The position numbers and the translations under genes were made by a program. This document shows, piece by piece, positions 49,619 to 57,733 of a stretch of 64,000 nt of DNA; positions within the stretch are counted from its first letter, which is position 1, and each line of letters begins with the position of its first letter. Source of the DNA: Micromonospora sp. NBC_01699 (lineage in GTDB: Bacteria > Actinomycetota > Actinomycetes > Mycobacteriales > Micromonosporaceae); NCBI RefSeq assembly GCF_036250065.1, contig NZ_CP109199.1, forward strand, positions 7,876,083 through 7,940,082, written 5' to 3'. Below the pieces are notes generated by a model. It saw nothing but the letters and a program-made list of their open reading frames with translations. It did not search any database and had not been told where the DNA came from.

Positions 49619-50691
49619 CCGTCTGGCGGTACATCGCACAGCGGGCACTCACCGGGGAGTTCGTGCACTGGGAAGTGCCGCTCGCCCGCGACGAGCTGAC
49701 CTGGGCGCTGTCCGGGGCCGGCGCCCTGCGCGGCACCATCGCCCCGGACGTCGGCGCACTGCGCGCCCCGGACGGCCGGCTCGTCCTGGACGAGTGGGGA
49801 ACCCTGCTCTATGCGGAAGCCGACGGGCAAATTCGCTGGGGCGGCATCGTCGTCCGGTCCGGCTTCAACGGCCCGGCGTGGGAGGTCGAGGCCGCCGGCT
49901 TCACGACCTACCCGCACGGCCTGCCGTACCTGGGCGACTGGGCATCGCCGAGCGTCGACCCGGCGGAAGCCTTCCGGCACATCTGGTCCCACGTCCAGGG
50001 CAGCCCGGACGGAAACCTCGGCGTCGTGGTGGACGGCACGGCCACGCCCGCTCGCCTCGGTACCACCGATGAGCCGTACGCGCTGAACTGGTGGGAGGCC
50101 CCCGACTGCGGCGGCGAGCTGGACACCCTCGCGCAGGAAGGCCGGTTCGACTACGCCGAGGAACACGCCTGGTCTGGGCCCTCAACGATCGCGCACCGTA
50201 TACGGATCGGTTACCCGCGGATCGGCCGTCGGCGTGAGGACTTGGCGTTCGTCCAGGGCGACAACGTGACTTCGGTCGTGGCGGTCGACCGCGACGGCGG
50301 CGAGTACGCCAACGGGATTCACGGCCTGGGCGCGGGTGAGGGCCGGGCGGCCGTCGCGACCGATGTCGTCGAGCGGGACGGCCGGCTACGCCGCATCTCC
50401 GTGTACGCCGACAAGTCAGTCACCTCGAAGGACCGGCTGACGACGCTGGCCCGAGGCGAGCTGGCGATCCGCCGGAACGTCCTCGAAGTCGCCTCGGTCG
50501 ACCTCATCAACCACCCGAACGCACCGATCGGGTCATGGCAGGTCGGCGACGACGTCCTGATTCAGGCCGAGCTTCCGTGGCTCGGCGAAGTCGCGCTCTG
50601 GGAGCGCATCACCGGGTGGTCACTGATCGGAGAAGACCGCGCCCGGCTTCTGCTGCGTCGGTCCGACGCATTCACCTACGGGGGTATCTGA
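49615..50691 (+). CDS. Minor tail protein, ReqiPepy6 gp37-like
   Basis: 358 aa, GTG overlapping the previous stop. RYIAQRALTGEFVHWEVPLA, DEWGTLLYAEADGQIRWGGI and a GFTTYPHGLPYLGDW segment are typical of the Tal/gp27-like hub proteins of actinophages. It probably forms the tail tip that contacts the Dit ring. The sequence is intact. Confidence 0.8.
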   Translation: MTVWRYIAQRALTGEFVHWEVPLARDELTWALSGAGALRGTIAPDVGALRAPDGRLVLDEWGTLLYAEADGQIRWGGIVVRSGFNGPAWEVEAAGFTTYPHGLPYLGDWASPSVDPAEAFRHIWSHVQGSPDGNLGVVVDGTATPARLGTTDEPYALNWWEAPDCGGELDTLAQEGRFDYAEEHAWSGPSTIAHRIRIGYPRIGRRREDLAFVQGDNVTSVVAVDRDGGEYANGIHGLGAGEGRAAVATDVVERDGRLRRISVYADKSVTSKDRLTTLARGELAIRRNVLEVASVDLINHPNAPIGSWQVGDDVLIQAELPWLGEVALWERITGWSLIGEDRARLLLRRSDAFTYGGI

Positions 50692-50692
50692 G

Positions 50693-52111
50693 GTGACATC
50701 CGCTGACGCGCTCGCCCGCGAGCTGGCCGACCTACGCCGCCGGCTGACCGCGATCGAGCGCACCGCGCAGATGCCGCGATCAAGCATCGACGGCGGCGCA
50801 CTGGTCGTCAACGACTCGGCCGGCGTCCCGGTAATCCGGGTCGGCCGACAGCCTGACGGCTCGTTCGCCGTGTCCGCCGAGGAACACGCCCGCATCATCG
50901 CGAACGCGGTCACGCCCGAGCTGGCCGAAGAGATATCGAAAGACCTCGCCATCGCGGACGGCGCCGTGACCGCAGCCAAGCTCGCGGCCGGCGCCGTGAC
51001 GACGACGAAGATCGCCGACGACGCCGTGAGCACGCCGAAGATCGTCGCGGGTGCCGTCCAGACCGCGCAGCTCGCGGCCGACGCCGTAGCGGCCGGGAAG
51101 ATCGCGGCCGACGCGATCACGGCCCGCGAGATCAAGGCACAGACCATCACGGGCATCACGCTCGCGGGTGGTGAGCTGATCGTCGCGGACACCGACGGAA
51201 GTTACGTGCACGTCTACGACGACCCGGCCAGCGGCGCAACGATCGACATGCGCCCGGCGGACGTAGACGACTCAGTCATTACCCCCGCAACAATCCGGAC
51301 GGCGCTCGTCGACGAGGACGTGACCACGGTGATTCGCGGACCCAACATCAACGGCAACGGGTCCGCCGAAATCTTCATGGGGTCGGACGGCTACGGCGGC
51401 ACGCTGGAGATCCGCAGCGGCTACTACTGGCTAACCTCCGACAACGGCTGTTCCTGGGTTCTCGGGGGTGACTGGGAACTTGCACGGCCCGAGGTCGACC
51501 CGGAAGACGGTCAGTTGTACTACATGATCTATTTCCAGGTCTGGAACGACGGGAGCGTCCACGCCTCGTCGTTCGAGGGCCGAACGGCCGGCTTCTGGGG
51601 CGACGAGGACGACCCGAGCAAGCCCAGTCTCAGCGTCGAGGGAACGTCCAGTTTTTATGGTGACATCGAGGTCTTCGGCTCGCTCGAAGTCGACGGCCCG
51701 ATTACTTCTGGCGCTCATGCCGTCCTTACCCGCCCATCCGCGTTCACCGTGGCTAGCAACGGTTCCGGCAGCCCGATCCCCTGGGCTACCGCCGCGCGCA
51801 ACGTCGGCGGCATGTGGTCGAGCGGGACCGACGTCGTAATCAGGCGGGCCGGTACCTACCTCGTCACCGCCGCCGGCTCGTTCGACGGAAACGCCACCGG
51901 GGTTCGTTCCATGGGCGTGCACCGCAACGGCGACAACATCGCCGAGTTCAAACGGCCCGCGAGCACCCCGGCGCAGAACGACCCGATGAACGTTGCGATC
52001 GAGATCGTGTGCGCCGAGAACGACGTCATCCAGCTTTGGGCCTTCCAGACCAGCGGCGCGAACCGAAACTTCAGCCTGTCGACCATGTCAGTCCGCCTCG
52101 TCGGCGCCTGA
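50693..52111 (+). CDS. Tail fibre / receptor-binding protein with C1q-like tip
   Basis: 472 aa, GTG two bases after the previous stop. Short helical N-terminus (LARELADLRRRLTAIERTAQ), then about six 10-11-residue repeats (DGAVTAAKLAAGAVTTTKIA...DDAVSTPKIV...DAITAREIKA) forming an extended trimeric stalk, a beta region, and a C-terminal C1q-like domain from about residue 340 (MWSSGTDVVIRRAGTYLVTA...MSVRLVGA). Likely the receptor-binding fibre. The tip resembles that of the 42630 protein. Confidence 0.82.
   Translation: MTSADALARELADLRRRLTAIERTAQMPRSSIDGGALVVNDSAGVPVIRVGRQPDGSFAVSAEEHARIIANAVTPELAEEISKDLAIADGAVTAAKLAAGAVTTTKIADDAVSTPKIVAGAVQTAQLAADAVAAGKIAADAITAREIKAQTITGITLAGGELIVADTDGSYVHVYDDPASGATIDMRPADVDDSVITPATIRTALVDEDVTTVIRGPNINGNGSAEIFMGSDGYGGTLEIRSGYYWLTSDNGCSWVLGGDWELARPEVDPEDGQLYYMIYFQVWNDGSVHASSFEGRTAGFWGDEDDPSKPSLSVEGTSSFYGDIEVFGSLEVDGPITSGAHAVLTRPSAFTVASNGSGSPIPWATAARNVGGMWSSGTDVVIRRAGTYLVTAAGSFDGNATGVRSMGVHRNGDNIAEFKRPASTPAQNDPMNVAIEIVCAENDVIQLWAFQTSGANRNFSLSTMSVRLVGA
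50955..51130 (+). repeat. Coding repeats of the tail fibre stalk
   Basis: Imperfect 30-33-bp units of the type GACGCCGTGA-N-ACGAAGATCG encode AVTxxKIAxDA-like repeats. Confidence 0.7.
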
Positions 52112-52117
52112 TCTGGA

Positions 52118-52137
52118 TGCGCTAAACGTTCGACGCA
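52118..52137. promoter_or_regulatory. Operator-like palindrome, copy 7
   Basis: TGCGCTAAACGTTCGACGCA, two mismatches, 6 bp after the tail-fibre stop. Confidence 0.72.
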
Positions 52138-52150
52138 CCGCCTCATTCCA

Positions 52151-52181
52151 AAAGGGCGCTCCCATTCCGGGGGCGCCCTTT
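52151..52181 (+). terminator. Terminator at the end of the structural operon
   Basis: AAAGGGCGC (52151-52159) pairs with GCGCCCTTT (52173-52181), with CCC/GGG inside the loop, followed by TCGTTTG. It lies 13 bp after the palindrome and ends just before the endolysin ribosome site. Confidence 0.75.
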
Positions 52182-52203
52182 CGTTTGCCCGAAAGGAACC
52201 ACC

Positions 52204-53148
52204 GTGACGGTTGCCCCTCAAAACCTGAAGGACGCCCGAACCCTCATCCTCGAATCTCTGCCGGTCGACCCGGCGGCTGTCGGCATCGTCGGCGACGACG
52301 CGCACTCAGGCGGATATCACTGCGGCTCGGACCGGACTGTGAAGAACGACTACTCCGTGGTCGAGTCCTCGCGGGACAAGACGGGCCTGACGACCGCAGC
52401 GAGCGCGCTCGACGTCGGACAGTTCTTCAAGGGCGCCCACAACCTGCGGACGTTCTCGGCGTGGCTGGTAAACGAATGTGCAAAGGGGGCAGCCGACACC
52501 AAGGACATCCGCGAGGTCATCTACAGCCCCGACGGGCACAGCGTGAAGCGCTGGGACCGCGAGGGAAAGCGCACCTCGGGCGACGACTCCCACCTCTGGC
52601 ACACGCACATCAGCTTTTACCGCGACGCCACAAAGGCTAACCGCGACGTGCGCCCCCTGTTCCGGCGCTACATCGCGTACGTCAACGGCACCCCCGCCCC
52701 GAAGCCCCCGGCGCCGACGCCCGCACCGACGAAGCTCGGTCAGCGGACCGTGAAGCAGGGCATGACCGGCGCCGACGTGAGCGAGCTCCAGACGAAGCTC
52801 AACGCAAAGGGCCCCCGGCTGACCGTGGATGGCAACTTCGGCCCGGCGACCCTGAACGCGGTCACAGCGTTTCAGCGGCTCTACTCGCTAAGCCCGGACG
52901 GCATCGTCGGCCCGAACACCGTCGCGGCGCTGCTGACCGGCCTCGGCGGTCGCGCACTGAAGCAGGGCGCGACCGGCTCCGACGTGCGTGAGCTTCAGCG
53001 CTTGCTCACCGCCCAGGGCTACAAGCTCGACCAGGACGGCGAGTTCGGTCCGAAGACCCTCGCGGCTGTGAAGGCGTTCCAGAAGAACCGGAAGCTCGCC
53101 GTTGACGGGCAGGCCGGACCGAAGACCATCGGCGCTCTCAGGAAGTAA
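52204..53148 (+). CDS. Endolysin: M15-like peptidase plus two peptidoglycan-binding domains
   Basis: 314 aa, GAAAGGAACC before the GTG. Catalytic region at 1-155 with zinc-ligand pattern HSGGYHCGSD, ASALDVGQF and HLWHTHISF as in M15-type peptidases. A Pro-rich linker leads to two PG_binding_1 repeats (VKQGMTGADVSELQTKLNAK and LKQGATGSDVRELQRLLTAQ). It cuts cell-wall peptides at lysis. The holin candidates follow directly. Confidence 0.87.
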   Translation: MTVAPQNLKDARTLILESLPVDPAAVGIVGDDAHSGGYHCGSDRTVKNDYSVVESSRDKTGLTTAASALDVGQFFKGAHNLRTFSAWLVNECAKGAADTKDIREVIYSPDGHSVKRWDREGKRTSGDDSHLWHTHISFYRDATKANRDVRPLFRRYIAYVNGTPAPKPPAPTPAPTKLGQRTVKQGMTGADVSELQTKLNAKGPRLTVDGNFGPATLNAVTAFQRLYSLSPDGIVGPNTVAALLTGLGGRALKQGATGSDVRELQRLLTAQGYKLDQDGEFGPKTLAAVKAFQKNRKLAVDGQAGPKTIGALRK

Positions 53149-53154
53149 CCCCTC

Positions 53155-53400
53155 ATGCCCCTCACTTCGCCCGACCCGTCGTCCGACCTTCCGCCGGAAG
53201 TCCAGGTTCAGATCTGGTTCGCCCGCCTGGAAGCAAAGCTCGACATCGCGCTGTCCCAGCACGCCGACCACGAAACCCGCCTCCGCGAGATCGAGCGGCG
53301 GCCGGTCGTGACACCTCGGGCGATGTGGGTGGGCCTCGCCGCTGTCGGCGGTCTAGTCGCGGCGGCACAGCCGTTCCTAGACCGCCTCTACGCCAACTGA
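53155..53400 (+). CDS. Holin-like small membrane protein
   Basis: 81 aa, AGGAAG before the ATG. Charged N-terminal helix (VQVQIWFARLEAKLDIALSQ), then one C-terminal membrane segment (MWVGLAAVGGLVAAAQPFL). Position between endolysin and a two-segment membrane protein suggests a lysis role (holin or antiholin). Confidence 0.68.
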   Translation: MPLTSPDPSSDLPPEVQVQIWFARLEAKLDIALSQHADHETRLREIERRPVVTPRAMWVGLAAVGGLVAAAQPFLDRLYAN

Positions 53401-53426
53401 CCCCGCCCACCCGGAAGGACCCCGCC

Positions 53427-53741
53427 ATGTCCCGTCAGCCCATCGTCACCCGCGCCGCCATCGTCTCGGGCGTCGGTACCGTCGTCGCCCTGCTCGCCCT
53501 CTTCGGGGTAGACGTTCCCGCCCCAATCAGTGCAGCGGTCGTCGGCGTGCTGGTGATCGTCGCCCCGTTCGCCGTGGCGCTCCTGGCCCGGCGCCACACC
53601 ACGCCCATCTCCGACCCGCAGGACGCCAACGGCTCACCCCTGGTCCCGGCGGTATCCGCAGGTCAGGAAGCCGACGGCGGCGCTGGGGCGAACAGCTTCA
53701 GCCCTGAGGCGGACGCATACACCCCCGAGCACGCCGCCTGA
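53427..53741 (+). CDS. Holin candidate (two membrane segments)
   Basis: 104 aa, GGAAGGACC before the ATG. Segments at about 9-27 (RAAIVSGVGTVVALLALFGV) and 32-50 (ISAAVVGVLVIVAPFAVALL), then RRHTTP and an acidic tail. Size and topology match actinophage holins. Last gene of the lysis set; a terminator follows. Confidence 0.72.
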   Translation: MSRQPIVTRAAIVSGVGTVVALLALFGVDVPAPISAAVVGVLVIVAPFAVALLARRHTTPISDPQDANGSPLVPAVSAGQEADGGAGANSFSPEADAYTPEHAA

Positions 53742-53750
53742 CGCGCCACC

Positions 53751-53784
53751 CGCCCCGCCCTCGGTCTCCACCGGGAGCGGGGCG
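53751..53784. terminator. Terminator after the lysis genes
   Basis: Arms 53751-53765 and 53770-53784 pair over 15 positions with one mismatch and a CTCC loop, followed by TTTCGG. It separates the lysis operon from the convergent minus-strand gene. Confidence 0.8.
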
Positions 53785-53877
53785 TTTCGGCGTTTACACG
53801 CTCCGCTTATCAGCTGTAGCCCTCGGGCGGTCCGCCCCGCCCGCCCGAAATCCGCCCGGCGGCTGTGGCGGGAAGTG

Positions 53878-54759
53878 CTAGGGAGCCTGCCCGTCGCCCT
53901 GCTCGACACGGACGAGAGGCCGCCGCACCAGCACGCGCACAGCTTGCGCCGCCCCTTCCTGCGCCTCGTAGTTCTCGGGAGCGGGCCGGGTACCGGACGC
54001 TTGAAGCATCTCCAAGACCACGTTCGTCCCCACGGCCCCGGCCTCTCCAGGCGCCACCTCGTCTGTGGTCAGCCCTGCTTTCCGCGACGACAGTTCAGCG
54101 CGGTGCACCTGCCAGTCCATTACCATTTGCAGCCCTTGCTTCGCCACGTACAAGGCCGCTAAGGCATATCCGAATGGTTTTGTCTCACTGGCTAGCGTCG
54201 TGAGAACCACCTCTAGCGGGCTCGCCAGCTTGAGGCTGGCTACCCCAACTGGCACATCGGGTCGCGTCGCCTCGGCTCGGGCGAAGTGAAAAGTTGGCCC
54301 GGTCTGCGTAACCCAGACGGCCCCACTGTGGGTCACGGAGCTTTCAAACAAATCAACTTGCTGCACGGGCCGATGGCCGACGCCTTCCATACCGCCCGGC
54401 AGGCGACCGATTATCTGCTTCAGCAAATCACCACGCGTGGTCGAGCGCTCCGGCCCATCCTGGACATCCGGCCCGCCAAAATCAGCAACCCCACGGTACA
54501 CGGTTGCGTCACGGCCTTGACCTCTGTCGGTGGGCCCATCGCTCTCACTCGCGCCCGGAACGTCTTCGCTAGCCTGCCTGCCCGCCGGCGCCGGACCACC
54601 ACTAGCTTGCGCTCGGGTAAGCAAATACGCGTACCGGCATATGGCGTCCAGTGCAGCCAGATACTCGCTGACGACCGCGAGAGGCGGGGTGTCCCCAAGA
54701 TCGGCCACGACCAGGAGTGTCGGCGCCTGAGTCGAGGTCTGGCCGAGCGTCTGCGTCAT
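53878..54759 (-). CDS. Minus-strand accessory protein after the lysis cassette
   Basis: 293 aa from ATG 54759; an upstream extension to 54834 is possible. N-terminal helix (LAVVSEYLAALDAICRYAYL), a Gly/Asp/Ser-rich linker, a SVTHSGAVWVTQTGPTFHFA beta part, and a hydrophobic helix near the C-terminus (PFGYALAALYVAKQGLQMVM). GC is lower than in the tail genes. Its position and direction are those of a lysogenic-conversion gene. Function unknown. Confidence 0.55.
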   Translation of the reverse strand: MTQTLGQTSTQAPTLLVVADLGDTPPLAVVSEYLAALDAICRYAYLLTRAQASGGPAPAGRQASEDVPGASESDGPTDRGQGRDATVYRGVADFGGPDVQDGPERSTTRGDLLKQIIGRLPGGMEGVGHRPVQQVDLFESSVTHSGAVWVTQTGPTFHFARAEATRPDVPVGVASLKLASPLEVVLTTLASETKPFGYALAALYVAKQGLQMVMDWQVHRAELSSRKAGLTTDEVAPGEAGAVGTNVVLEMLQASGTRPAPENYEAQEGAAQAVRVLVRRPLVRVEQGDGQAP

Positions 54760-54959
54760 AGGGGCATTTAAACATGAGCGTATCGACGATCTGCGAGCAC
54801 CGACGCCAGGCAGGAACCCGAGGTGAACCCTCACACCCCCGGAAACGCCGCCTGACGCATGTGGCCCTGCGACGGTCGGCCGAGCCCAGCCGAGATCCGA
54901 CCGCCGGACGAGTAGATCAAAAGTGGACCGCCCTTATTTCACCTAGTACCGTTAGCATC

Positions 54960-55295
54960 GTGAGCGATGGACCTGTACGAATCACTCAGCCCCTACTTGT
55001 GGTTCTTGAGACACTCCTTGCTGCCGACGAGCACGAGCTACACGGCTGGGCGATCATGAAAGCCACCGGCCGAGCCGGACCCACCATCTACAAGATCTTG
55101 GAGCGCTTAGCCGAGGCCGAGTGGGTAACGTCCCGGTGGGAGGCCGAGGTCGAGCCAGGCAAGCCGCGTCGCCGCTACTACCGGCTCACCCCACACGGGG
55201 CCACGCGAGCGGAGGACATCCTGGCGCACCAGCGGTCGAAGCCCGTTGGCCGGTTCCGGCTGGCGTTCGGGGCCATCGACGGGTGCGAGGCATGA
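54960..55295 (+). CDS. PadR-family transcriptional regulator
   Basis: 111 aa from GTG 54960. ITQPLLVVLETLLAADEHEL, HGWAIMKATGRAGPTIYKIL and ERLAEAEWVTSRWE...RRRYYRLTPHG are the winged-helix elements of PadR. No SD precedes the GTG, so it may be leaderless. A longer frame to 54774 has no homology. It overlaps the next membrane gene (ATGA); such PadR/membrane pairs are typically autoregulated. Confidence 0.88.
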   Translation: MSDGPVRITQPLLVVLETLLAADEHELHGWAIMKATGRAGPTIYKILERLAEAEWVTSRWEAEVEPGKPRRRYYRLTPHGATRAEDILAHQRSKPVGRFRLAFGAIDGCEA

Positions 55296-55681
55296 CCCGG
55301 GAGATCGTTATCGGTGCAATCATCAGCCTGCTGATAACGGAGTTCACCGACATCTCACCGTGGGCCGCTCGGCGCTTGGCTCGGTGGGCTGCCTACCACT
55401 GGACGGCCGATGAGGAAATTGCAGCCGGGTACGCCGAAGAGTGGGCAGCGGTCATCGAGGCCCGACCAGGAAGGCTTCTCAAGTTGGCGACCGCCCTGTC
55501 GTTCACTTTCGGAGCGTTCGGACGGTGGGCGCCGCAACGTCTAGCGGCTTGGTCTCGATCTGTCGTGACCCTCTTTCTCCCTCATCTCCTTATGAATGTC
55601 CTCACCGGGCGTGACCGACGCAGGGTTCGTGCGATCGAGGAATTGCTCAAGACCAACCCACCCCGGAACCCAACGGAGTAG
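55292..55681 (+). CDS. Membrane protein paired with PadR
   Basis: 129 aa. N-terminal segment IVIGAIISLLITEFTDISPW, amphipathic middle (WTADEEIAAGYAEEWAAVIE), second hydrophobic stretch (KLATALSFTFGAFGRWAP) and a third (SVVTLFLPHLLMNVL). It is translationally coupled to the PadR gene and so is its likely target or partner. No transport motif is recognised. Confidence 0.65.
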   Translation: MTREIVIGAIISLLITEFTDISPWAARRLARWAAYHWTADEEIAAGYAEEWAAVIEARPGRLLKLATALSFTFGAFGRWAPQRLAAWSRSVVTLFLPHLLMNVLTGRDRRRVRAIEELLKTNPPRNPTE

Positions 55682-55720
55682 CAGACCGGGGACGAACGTT
55701 CCTGAACACCCTCGCACCCC

Positions 55721-55731
55721 TCGGCCCACTC
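55721..55731 (+). promoter_or_regulatory. TCGGCCCACTC box 2
   Basis: One change from CTGGCCCACTC, 36 bp before the GTG at 55768, followed by GTGTC-N8-GACAC. Confidence 0.45.
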
Positions 55732-55767
55732 CCTTCGTGTCCAGCAACCGACACAGGGAGCCGACCG

Positions 55768-56124
55768 GTGCCATCGATTGACAGCTACACGACCTGGAAC
55801 GACCCACTCCTTCGCCGGCTCGCAACCGCCGCCCCCGCCACCCGCGAAGACGCCATCCGCCGGGCAGAGCTGATCCTTCGCACTGCCGGCGTGAAGGCCG
55901 ACATCGTCCCGCGTCACCCGGCATGGAAGGCCGGGGATGTCGTGGTCGTCTACTACGGCCCGCAGCGCACCCCGTACACCTACGTTCGCGGCCGGGAGAC
56001 CTGGCCCGCCGATGGCGACCGCCCGGCGAAGGCCGACGGCTTCATGAACGAGCAGTACGACCGTGACCGACTGAAGCCCGTCTTGCAGGCCGGGGGCGTG
56101 CCGTTCGAGCGGACCCGGCTCTGA
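55768..56124 (+). CDS. Hypothetical protein
   Basis: 118 aa, AGGGAGCC before the GTG. LLRRLATAAPATREDAIRRA, WKAGDVVVVYYGPQRTPYTY and MNEQYDRDRLKPVLQAGGVP; a small alpha/beta protein starting the nucleotide/replication region. Its stop shares a base with the next start (TGATG). No family is recognised. Confidence 0.65.
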   Translation: MPSIDSYTTWNDPLLRRLATAAPATREDAIRRAELILRTAGVKADIVPRHPAWKAGDVVVVYYGPQRTPYTYVRGRETWPADGDRPAKADGFMNEQYDRDRLKPVLQAGGVPFERTRL

Positions 56125-56675
56125 TGGCGCGTCCGATCCTGGGACTCGTCGGCCGGAAGCGCACCGGTAAGGACACGGTCGCGGCCCGGCTCGTCGAGGC
56201 TCACGGCTTCGTCCGGTACGCCTTCGCGGATGAGTTGCGGCGCGCGGCGCTGGCGCTCAATCCGATCATTGTTCCGGGTAACACCCCGTGGGGGTCGTAC
56301 CGGCTGTCTGAGATTGTCACGGCCGACGGCTGGGAGAAGGCAAAGGAAGACCCCGAGGTCCGGCGGACGCTGCAAAATTACGGCGTGGCGATCCGCGAAT
56401 TGGACCCGGATTTCTGGGTCCGTCTGGTCTTGCGCGAGGTGAACGACGATCCGCGCCCGGTCGTGATTACCGATGTCCGCTTCCCGAACGAGGCTCGGGC
56501 GGTCGAGGACGTCGGGGGCGTGCTCGCCCGCGTCGTTCGGCCCGGCCTCGACGAGTCCGATATCCACGCCAGCGAGACCGCTCTAACCGATTACCCGACG
56601 AAGTTCGATCTTCTGAACGACAGGGATGTCCCGGCGTTGCACAGGCACGCCGACGAGCTGGTAAACCTCTTGTAA
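56124..56675 (+). CDS. Deoxynucleoside monophosphate kinase
   Basis: 183 aa. P-loop GLVGRKRTGKDTVAARLVEA near residue 8, FVRYAFADELRRAALALNPI, an LQNYGVAIRELDPDFWVRLV lid-like segment and VITDVRFPNEARAVEDVGG: the signature of phage dNMP kinases (T4 gp1-type fold). It converts dNMPs to dNDPs for phage DNA synthesis. A terminator follows. Confidence 0.87.
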   Translation: MARPILGLVGRKRTGKDTVAARLVEAHGFVRYAFADELRRAALALNPIIVPGNTPWGSYRLSEIVTADGWEKAKEDPEVRRTLQNYGVAIRELDPDFWVRLVLREVNDDPRPVVITDVRFPNEARAVEDVGGVLARVVRPGLDESDIHASETALTDYPTKFDLLNDRDVPALHRHADELVNLL

Positions 56676-56692
56676 CTAAGGTCACCCTAAGT

Positions 56693-56737
56693 AGGCCCCT
56701 GGCATGGTCCGGCATACGCTGACCTTGCCAGGGGCCT
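56693..56737 (+). terminator. Terminator after the dNMP kinase gene
   Basis: AGGCCCCTGGCA (56693-56704) and TGCCAGGGGCCT (56726-56737) are perfect 12-bp arms, followed by TTCGG. The loop also contains a GGTCA/TGACC pairing with flanking sequence. Confidence 0.8.
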
Positions 56738-56802
56738 TTCGGCGTTTGCCCAGGTCAGCGGCCCATCTGCACCTTTAAGGGCGATTTAAGGATCAAGGGA
56801 TT

Positions 56803-56822
56803 ACCGCTGAACGTTCAACGCA
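56803..56822. promoter_or_regulatory. Operator-like palindrome, copy 8
   Basis: ACCGCTGAACGTTCAACGCA, mismatched only at the first two bases. 46 bp upstream of the GTG of the next gene, in a typical autoregulatory position. Confidence 0.75.
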
Positions 56823-56868
56823 GCTAGGCTGGTCTGGGACACCCCGAGTGAAACGAGGGCGCCGAACC

Positions 56869-57498
56869 GTGGAACCCACCAGCGCCGAGGACGAGCAGGC
56901 CCGTACGAAGGACGAGCTTGGTGGAGCCCTCGTGCGCACGTTGAAACAGTTACGCCGCGTGACCGGCAAGGAAGGACGAACGCCGTTCTACCGTGAAATC
57001 GCCATACTTTCCGTTGATCTACGACCGCATTTTTTGGTGGAGGAGACCGGCCAGCCCGACTGGGCGGGCCGGACGTGGGCGTACCGCGAGTTCATCCGCA
57101 GCAAGTACAGCGACGCGGGCTACAGCAAGGATGAGGCGCGGCCGATTCAGACTGCCGTCCGTTACCACACCGCAACGGCCATTCGTGACCGAATCTCGGC
57201 CGAGCAGGTCGAGGACGCGGGACTTCAGTCCGACGACATCCTGAAGAGGGAGCGGGACCGGCGCAACGTGCGGAGCGCAATTCTCGCGACCGTGGCTGCC
57301 CCGGCAGACGATCTGAACGCCGACCCCGGTCGGTCGATGGCCGCCGCCCTGCTGATCCTTCAGCGGCTCGACCTGGCGCAGGTCGCCGCGCTGAACGGGT
57401 CCGCGAAGACGCAGGCACGAGCTGTGCTAGCGCGGCTCGCCGCAGTGGGCGATGCACTGAGCGCAGCGCTCGAAGCGCCGGATGACGAAACAGCTTGA
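56869..57498 (+). CDS. Unknown early protein downstream of an operator; possible regulator
   Basis: 209 aa from GTG 56869 (GAGGGCG upstream); a GTG at 56848 would give 216 aa. Basic helical N-terminus (GALVRTLKQLRRVTGKEGRT), FYREIAILSVDLRPHFLVEE, AYREFIRSKYSDAGYSKDEA and a helical Ala-rich C-terminal half. It is preceded by palindrome copy 8 and followed by the 72-bp repeat B. No clear helix-turn-helix, but the setting fits a repressor or replication regulator. Confidence 0.6.
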   Translation: MEPTSAEDEQARTKDELGGALVRTLKQLRRVTGKEGRTPFYREIAILSVDLRPHFLVEETGQPDWAGRTWAYREFIRSKYSDAGYSKDEARPIQTAVRYHTATAIRDRISAEQVEDAGLQSDDILKRERDRRNVRSAILATVAAPADDLNADPGRSMAAALLILQRLDLAQVAALNGSAKTQARAVLARLAAVGDALSAALEAPDDETA

Positions 57499-57502
57499 AG
57501 TG

Positions 57503-57574
57503 CCGTCATTTCTGTATAGCTGCTTTAGAGACTTCTCCTCCTCCTCTTTAACCTGAATAGGGAAGTGACGGAAG
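57503..57574 (+). repeat. 72-bp prophage non-coding repeat, copy B
   Basis: Gap-free match (62/72 by eye) to copy A at 27196-27267. It begins 5 bp after a stop codon and runs into AGTGACGGAA/TTCCGTCACT arms (57564-57573, 57583-57592). Confidence 0.85.
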
Positions 57575-57677
57575 TTCCGTCGTTCCGTCACTGTCGACCC
57601 TCTCACCGCGCCCGCTAGGCCCTCACTGGCCCGGCGGGCGTCTTACTGTCGGCACCTCCTGAACAGCACATACCCTG

Positions 57678-57688
57678 CTGGCCCACTC
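57678..57688 (+). promoter_or_regulatory. CTGGCCCACTC box 3
   Basis: Exact copy 46 bp upstream of the ATG at 57734, followed by CCTGTGT-CCATCTGG-AACACAGG, a small hairpin. Confidence 0.5.
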
Positions 57689-57733
57689 CTCCTGTGTCCA
57701 TCTGGAACACAGGCCGAGAGGGGCCGGGTAGGT

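Noticed and set aside
26128-54773. GTTTAAAC-like octamers (26128, 48630, 54766) as another dispersed element
   Set aside because: Only three copies, one imperfect, with no shared context; too few to separate from chance.
55691-55704. GAACGTTC core near 55694 as a tenth operator copy
   Set aside because: Only the central 8 bp match; the outer arms TGCGC/GCGCA are missing.
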